NCBI RefSeq assembly: GCF_000717655.1 | Contig: NZ_JNZY01000049.1 | Span: forward strand, 1 to 35,449 | Reading direction: 5' to 3' | Length of the DNA: 35,449 nucleotides | From: Streptomyces katrae | GTDB taxonomy: Bacteria; Actinomycetota; Actinomycetes; Streptomycetales; Streptomycetaceae | Part shown: positions 32,141 through 35,449 of the stretch, piece by piece | How the letters are laid out: every line of letters begins with the position of its first letter | Numbering within the stretch: position 1 is the first letter of the stretch | Translations under genes and position numbers: made by a program | The notes under the pieces: generated by a model | What the model saw: the letters and a program-made list of their open reading frames with translations, nothing else | Database searches by the model: none | What the model was told of the DNA's origin: nothing

Positions 32141-33154
32141 TCAGGTCGACTCCCGGTGGACGGCCACGGCGGCGATCAGGTCGTGCCTCTGCGTGATCTC
32201 GGACGGCTCGCGCACCGCCTGGTCCACCAGCGCGGCCAGGTGGTCCCCGGTGGGCAGCTCGATCTGCACCGTGCTCAGCCGGGGCCGCAGCAGCCGGCCG
32301 ATGAGCAGGTCGTCCGCGCCCATGACCGCGACGTCCTCGGGGACCCGCAGGCCCTCGTCGAGCAGGGCGCGCATCAGCAGCATCGCGTACTCGTCGTTGT
32401 ACGCGAACACCGCGTCCAGGCCGAGGGAGCGCCAGCGGGCGGCCAGGGCGGCGGCCGACTCCTCCGAGTAGGCCATCGGGAGGGGCTCGATCGTGGCGGC
32501 CCCGATCGAGCGGGCACCTTCCAGCCGGGGCGTGGAGAACAGTTCCAGCCCGTCCTCCTCGGGGACGACGACGCCGATCCGCCGGTGGCCCCGCTCGACG
32601 AGGTGGGCGGCGGCCCGGGCGCCGACCTCGCGCTGGTCCATGACCAGGGCGTGGGCCCCGGCGACACCGACCGGGCCCATCGTTATCACCGCGCGGGCGC
32701 CGGCCCGCTTGAGCGTGGCCACGTTGTGCGCGGACAGGGTGATCTCGCCGAGGGAGATCACCGCGACCGGGCGCAGCTCGGCCCAGGCGCGCGCGGCCTC
32801 GTCGCCGCTGAGGCCGAGGCTGCCGTACTGGACCACGGTGTAGTCGAGGCGGCGCAGCGACCACTGGAGCTCGTTGAGGAAGGCGCTGTAGAGCGGGCCG
32901 ATCGGGACGTGCGAGGTGGGCAGCAGCACGATCCGGGTGTGCCCGGCGCGCAGGCTGCGGGCGGCGGCGTGCGGCACGTACCCGAGTTCTTCGGCGGCCT
33001 GGCGGACCTTGCGGCGGGTCGGTTCGCTGATGCGTACGGCTTCCGCGTTGTTCAGGACGTACGAGACCGTCGCGCGCGACACGCCGGCGAGCCGGGCCAC
33101 GTCGGCGCTGGTCGGCACGGGGGCCGGTTTCGGCGATTTCGATGACTGTGACAT
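32141..33154 (-). CDS. LacI-family transcriptional regulator
   Basis: The 337-residue protein has an N-terminal LacI helix-turn-helix and hinge (about residues 14-65: SADVARLAGVSRATVSYVLN, then ARSLRAG) and a periplasmic-binding-like effector domain (about 70-330) with DQREVGARAAAHLVERGHRR and MGADDLLIGRLLRP, typical of sugar-sensing regulators. No sugar transporter or glycosidase is adjacent; the thiolase gene downstream on the same strand is an unusual neighbour. The ATG at 33154 is chosen because the domain begins soon after; an upstream ATG at 33184 adds ten residues. A TTACACG/CGTGTAA dyad lies about 73 bp before the start and probably mediates autoregulation. Confidence 0.92.
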   Translation of the reverse strand: MSQSSKSPKPAPVPTSADVARLAGVSRATVSYVLNNAEAVRISEPTRRKVRQAAEELGYVPHAAARSLRAGHTRIVLLPTSHVPIGPLYSAFLNELQWSLRRLDYTVVQYGSLGLSGDEAARAWAELRPVAVISLGEITLSAHNVATLKRAGARAVITMGPVGVAGAHALVMDQREVGARAAAHLVERGHRRIGVVVPEEDGLELFSTPRLEGARSIGAATIEPLPMAYSEESAAALAARWRSLGLDAVFAYNDEYAMLLMRALLDEGLRVPEDVAVMGADDLLIGRLLRPRLSTVQIELPTGDHLAALVDQAVREPSEITQRHDLIAAVAVHREST

Positions 33155-33226
33155 TGCCGTGGCATCTTTCCAGACCGGTTGCACCTGGGGGCTGGCGGAT
33201 GGCCGGAAACGAATGCTACACAGTGG

Positions 33227-33251
33227 TTACACGATTCATTGACACGTGTAA
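33227..33251. promoter_or_regulatory. Inverted repeat upstream of LacI gene, likely operator
   Basis: TTACACG (33227-33233) and CGTGTAA (33245-33251) form a perfect 7-bp inverted repeat with 11-bp spacing; ACACGTGT at its right end is itself a palindrome. On the plus strand TTGACA (33239-33244) lies inside it. The AT-rich setting between 33215 and 33255 contrasts with the rest of the window and suits a promoter. Confidence 0.55.
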
Positions 33252-33586
33252 TCCGGGTGCCACATCCCTTTCCCCGGGGCCGCGCAGCACGTGTCCGACC
33301 GTGTCCCGACGTGCCGTCGCCCTGTCGTGTTCCGTCGCACCCCCGCCGTCACGACAGGGCGGCGCGCACCCCATCTCCGCACTCCCTCCGAGTACCCCTC
33401 TACGCCCTTCCCGCCACGCCCCCGCACGCCTCCCCCGTTCCTCTCGCCTCGCCCTCACCCACCCTCATCCGCCCGAAGAACCCGCCCGGGAGGGCACCGC
33501 GGCCCTTTCCTCCCCGGCGCAGGCACCGCCGGAGCCACCCCGACGGCGCCTGCGCCGCACCTTCCGCCACCGCACCGCGCGGTCCC
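33252..33586. other. Intergenic pyrimidine-rich stretch
   Basis: No gene is supportable. From about 33365 to 33480 the plus strand is strikingly rich in C and T with few purines, unlike the balanced G and C elsewhere. Open frames on both strands are proline/arginine-rich and not credible. Confidence 0.5.
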
Positions 33587-33739
33587 GGACGCGGCCTGTT
33601 CCCGTTGCTGCTCGTCGGCAGCAGGGCGATGTACGCCCTCTACATCGGCGTCGCCGGTGTCCTGCTCGCCCTGCAGGTCGAAGACGTCGACCCGGCGAAG
33701 AAGGTCTCCGACTTCGGCCTGATCGCAGGGGTCACCGGC
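33587..33739 (+). pseudogene. MFS transporter, N-terminal fragment
   Basis: The frame reads GRGLFPLLLVGSRAMYALYI, GVAGVLLALQVEDVDP, AKKVSDFGLIAGVTG. This matches the first membrane helix and following loop of major facilitator transporters in which a '(Q)-(V/I)-E-D-(I/V)-DP...KV' stretch follows helix 1. After about 50 residues similarity stops at 33739, and a piece of another gene follows. No credible start codon with a ribosome binding site was found before it. Confidence 0.65.
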
Positions 33740-33740
33740 G

Positions 33741-33956
33741 ATCTTCGGTACGGACCTCCTGCCGGCGGCGCCGGTGGTTCCCTCCCCCGTACAGCTCGCC
33801 GACCCGAGCTTCCTCATCTCCCCGGAAAAGCGCGCCGCGCTCCTCGCGGAGCGCGGTTTCGAGGTGCGGTCGGTCGCCGGCGCCGGACACACCATCCACC
33901 GGGACGACTTCGACGGCTTCACGGCCTCGCTGGAAGGCTGGGTCCAACCGCTCTAG
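33741..33956 (+). pseudogene. Alpha/beta hydrolase, C-terminal fragment
   Basis: In a frame different from the MFS piece, the sequence reads IFGTDLLPAAPVVPSPVQLA, DPSFLISPEKRAALLAERGF, EVRSVAGAGHTIHRDDFDG and ends with WVQPL and a stop. The catalytic-His block GAGHTIHRDDFDGF is typical of the C-terminus of alpha/beta hydrolases. The nucleophile elbow and everything before it are missing; an in-frame TGA stands at 33720. It is joined directly to the MFS fragment, marking a deletion scar. Confidence 0.75.
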
Positions 33957-33971
33957 CCACCTTCGGCCCCT

Positions 33972-34007
33972 CCCCGTTACCGTCGGTCCTACCGAGCGGT
34001 AACGGGG
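33972..34007 (+). promoter_or_regulatory. Long hairpin overlapping the amidase ribosome binding site
   Basis: CCCCGTTACCG (33972-33982) pairs perfectly with CGGTAACGGGG (33997-34007). The stem continues inward with TCGG/CCGA after one bulged G, leaving a 5-nt loop. The 3' arm includes the first bases of the amidase Shine-Dalgarno GGGGAGG (34004-34010). It could shut off translation of the amidase on a read-through transcript, or be a simple terminator of the broken hydrolase gene. Confidence 0.7.
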
Positions 34008-34014
34008 AGGTCCG

Positions 34015-35445
34015 ATGTCGGTGACGTCAGGTGCGAAGGCTTCAACTGTGCCTTCTGTCTGTTCCGGTTTGGCGGACACGGCGAAGGCACTCGCCGAAGG
34101 AGGCGTCTGCGCACGCCGGTTGACCGAGGAGGCGCTGGAGCGGATCGCGGCCGCGCAGCCCGAGCTCAACGCGTTCCGGATCGTACGGACCGAGGCCGCG
34201 CTCGCCGAGGCGGACGCGGCCGACCGGCGGCTGGCCGCGGGCGAGCGGCTCCCGCTGCTCGGCGTACCGGTCGCCGTCAAGGACGACATGGACGTGACCG
34301 GAGAGCCCACCGCGTTCGGCTGCGCCGGGGAGTTCCCCCCGAAGACCGCCGACAGCGAGGCCGTACGGAGGCTGCGCGCGGCCGGCGCGGTCATCGTCGG
34401 CAAGACCCAGACGCCGGAGCTGGGGCAGTGGCCCTTCACCGAGGGCCCGGCGTTCGGCGAGACCCGCAATCCGTGGAACCCGGCCTACACGCCCGGCGGT
34501 TCCTCCGGCGGCTCGGCGGCCGCCGTGGCCGCGGGGCTGGTCCCGGCGGCGCTCGGGTCCGACGGGGCGGGTTCGGTACGGATCCCCGCGGCCTGGACCC
34601 ATCTGGTGGGGGTCAAACCGCAGCGGGGACGCATCTCCACCTGGCCGGAGCCGGAGTCGTTCCACGGACTGACGGTCAACGGCGTGCTGGCCCGCACGGT
34701 CGCCGACGCGGCGCTCCTGCTGGACGCCGCCAGCGGCCAGCACCCTGGGGACCGCCACCACCCGGCACCCGTCTCGGCCCTCGAGGCGACCCGCCGCACG
34801 CCGCGTCGGCTGCGCATCGCCCTGTCGTTCGCGATGGCCTTCACGGCGACGCCGAAGTCCCTTGATCCCGAGGTCCGTTCGGCGGTGGAGCGACTGGCCG
34901 GGCGGCTGGAGTCGCTGGGCCACGAGGTGGTCCCGGAGGACCCGCGCTACGGGCAGATCGGCCTGACCTTCGTCCCCCGGGCGACCCGGGGCGTACGGGA
35001 CTGGGCGTCGCGGGTGCCGGACCCCGCCCTGCTGGACCCGCGCACGCACGAGGCGATGCGCACGGGCCGCATCCTGGGCGGGCTGCCGCTCCGGGTGTCC
35101 CGCCGGGCGGAAGTGCTGCTGCGGCGGCGGATCGGGGAGATCTTCGGCAGGTTCGACGTGGTCCTGACCCCGACGACGGCCACTCCACCGCTGCGGATCG
35201 GGGCCCTGTCCGGACTCGGGGCGATGGCCACGGACCGGGCGATGATCGCGGCCTGCCCTTACGCCTGGACGTGGAACGTCCTGGGCTGGCCGGGGGTCAA
35301 CATCCCGGCGGGCCTCACGAAGACGGGCCTCCCGATGGGAGCCCAACTCCTGGGCCCGGAGGGGGCGGAACCACTGCTGCTGGGCCTGGCTGCACAGGCG
35401 GAGGCGGCAGGGGCGTGGGTGCAGGGGTGGCCGGGCGGGGGGTGA
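34015..35445 (+). CDS. Amidase (amidase-signature family)
   Basis: The complete 476-residue enzyme of the Ser-cisSer-Lys amidase family hydrolyses a carboxamide to acid and ammonia. It shows LLGVPVAVKDD with Lys89, the glycine-rich signature YTPGGSSGGSAAAVAAGLVP with the cis-Ser, and GSDGAGSVRIPA with the nucleophile Ser. The rest of the fold follows to the end, including VLTPTTATPP and GWPGVNIPAG. Close relatives include AtzF, GatA and nitrile-linked amidases; nothing here names the substrate, and no gatB/gatC genes are present. GGGGAGG stands 4-5 nt before the ATG and is partly inside a hairpin arm. There is no signal peptide, so it is cytoplasmic. The gene ends four bases before the window edge. 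Confidence 0.92.
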   Translation: MSVTSGAKASTVPSVCSGLADTAKALAEGGVCARRLTEEALERIAAAQPELNAFRIVRTEAALAEADAADRRLAAGERLPLLGVPVAVKDDMDVTGEPTAFGCAGEFPPKTADSEAVRRLRAAGAVIVGKTQTPELGQWPFTEGPAFGETRNPWNPAYTPGGSSGGSAAAVAAGLVPAALGSDGAGSVRIPAAWTHLVGVKPQRGRISTWPEPESFHGLTVNGVLARTVADAALLLDAASGQHPGDRHHPAPVSALEATRRTPRRLRIALSFAMAFTATPKSLDPEVRSAVERLAGRLESLGHEVVPEDPRYGQIGLTFVPRATRGVRDWASRVPDPALLDPRTHEAMRTGRILGGLPLRVSRRAEVLLRRRIGEIFGRFDVVLTPTTATPPLRIGALSGLGAMATDRAMIAACPYAWTWNVLGWPGVNIPAGLTKTGLPMGAQLLGPEGAEPLLLGLAAQAEAAGAWVQGWPGGG

Positions 35446-35449
35446 AGGG

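Overview
The window looks like part of a Streptomyces (or close relative) chromosome. GC is very high, the third codon position is almost always G or C, GTG starts are common, and several families are typical of the genus: DUF6230/DUF6114, pirin, a CopC-CopD fusion, long MerR regulators and a short-type 6-phosphogluconate dehydrogenase. No rRNA, tRNA or CRISPR array was found. All family calls come from reading motifs by eye; no search was run.

Left arm (1-10.7 kb), well-kept genes. A MerR regulator (522-1214, -) is divergent from a YhgE/Pip-type membrane protein (1346-2692, +), with three copies of a 7-bp half-site between them. A secreted and membrane CopC-CopD copper protein follows (2912-4756). 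Then come four same-strand carbon genes: 6-phosphogluconate dehydrogenase, glucose-6-phosphate dehydrogenase, a beta-phosphoglucomutase-type HAD enzyme and a GH65 disaccharide phosphorylase. Together they could turn a disaccharide plus phosphate into glucose 6-phosphate and then NADPH without spending ATP on the phosphorylated half.

Accessory, decaying region (10.7-20.1 kb). Intact genes are a cupin, a MerR regulator divergent from a secreted type-B carboxylesterase (with a textbook MerR-type promoter dyad), a small unknown protein, a NUDIX hydrolase and an Mrr-type restriction endonuclease. Between them lie gene fragments: an IS630-type transposase N-terminus, an integrase arm domain, a short-chain dehydrogenase lacking its N-terminus and carrying a TAA, the C-terminus of a TPR-type regulator, a NUDIX gene with its middle deleted, and an MFS scrap. 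Next to the Mrr gene are an 11-bp tandem repeat plus inverted repeat, and a nested 79-nt stem structure. I read this as a collapsed integrative element or repeated insertion/deletion hotspot.

Right arm (20.1-35.4 kb). Here are pirin, a TPR protein, an RlmG/RsmC-type methyltransferase, a probably leaderless MerR gene with a coding 12-bp tandem repeat, and an overlapping three-gene unit (DUF6230, DUF6114, secreted protein) behind a recognisable promoter and ended by a strong hairpin. A penicillin acylase pseudogene, a DUF2087 protein, an FAD disulfide oxidoreductase, a thioredoxin, an aldehyde dehydrogenase, a thiolase and a LacI regulator follow, then a scar joining an MFS N-terminus to an alpha/beta-hydrolase C-terminus. 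The last gene is a complete amidase whose Shine-Dalgarno sequence lies in the arm of a long hairpin.

No single locus is clearly a new biological system. The best candidates are the DUF6230-DUF6114-secreted triplet, the phosphorolytic NADPH module, the repeat and stem block at 19.9-20.06 kb, and the amidase leader hairpin.
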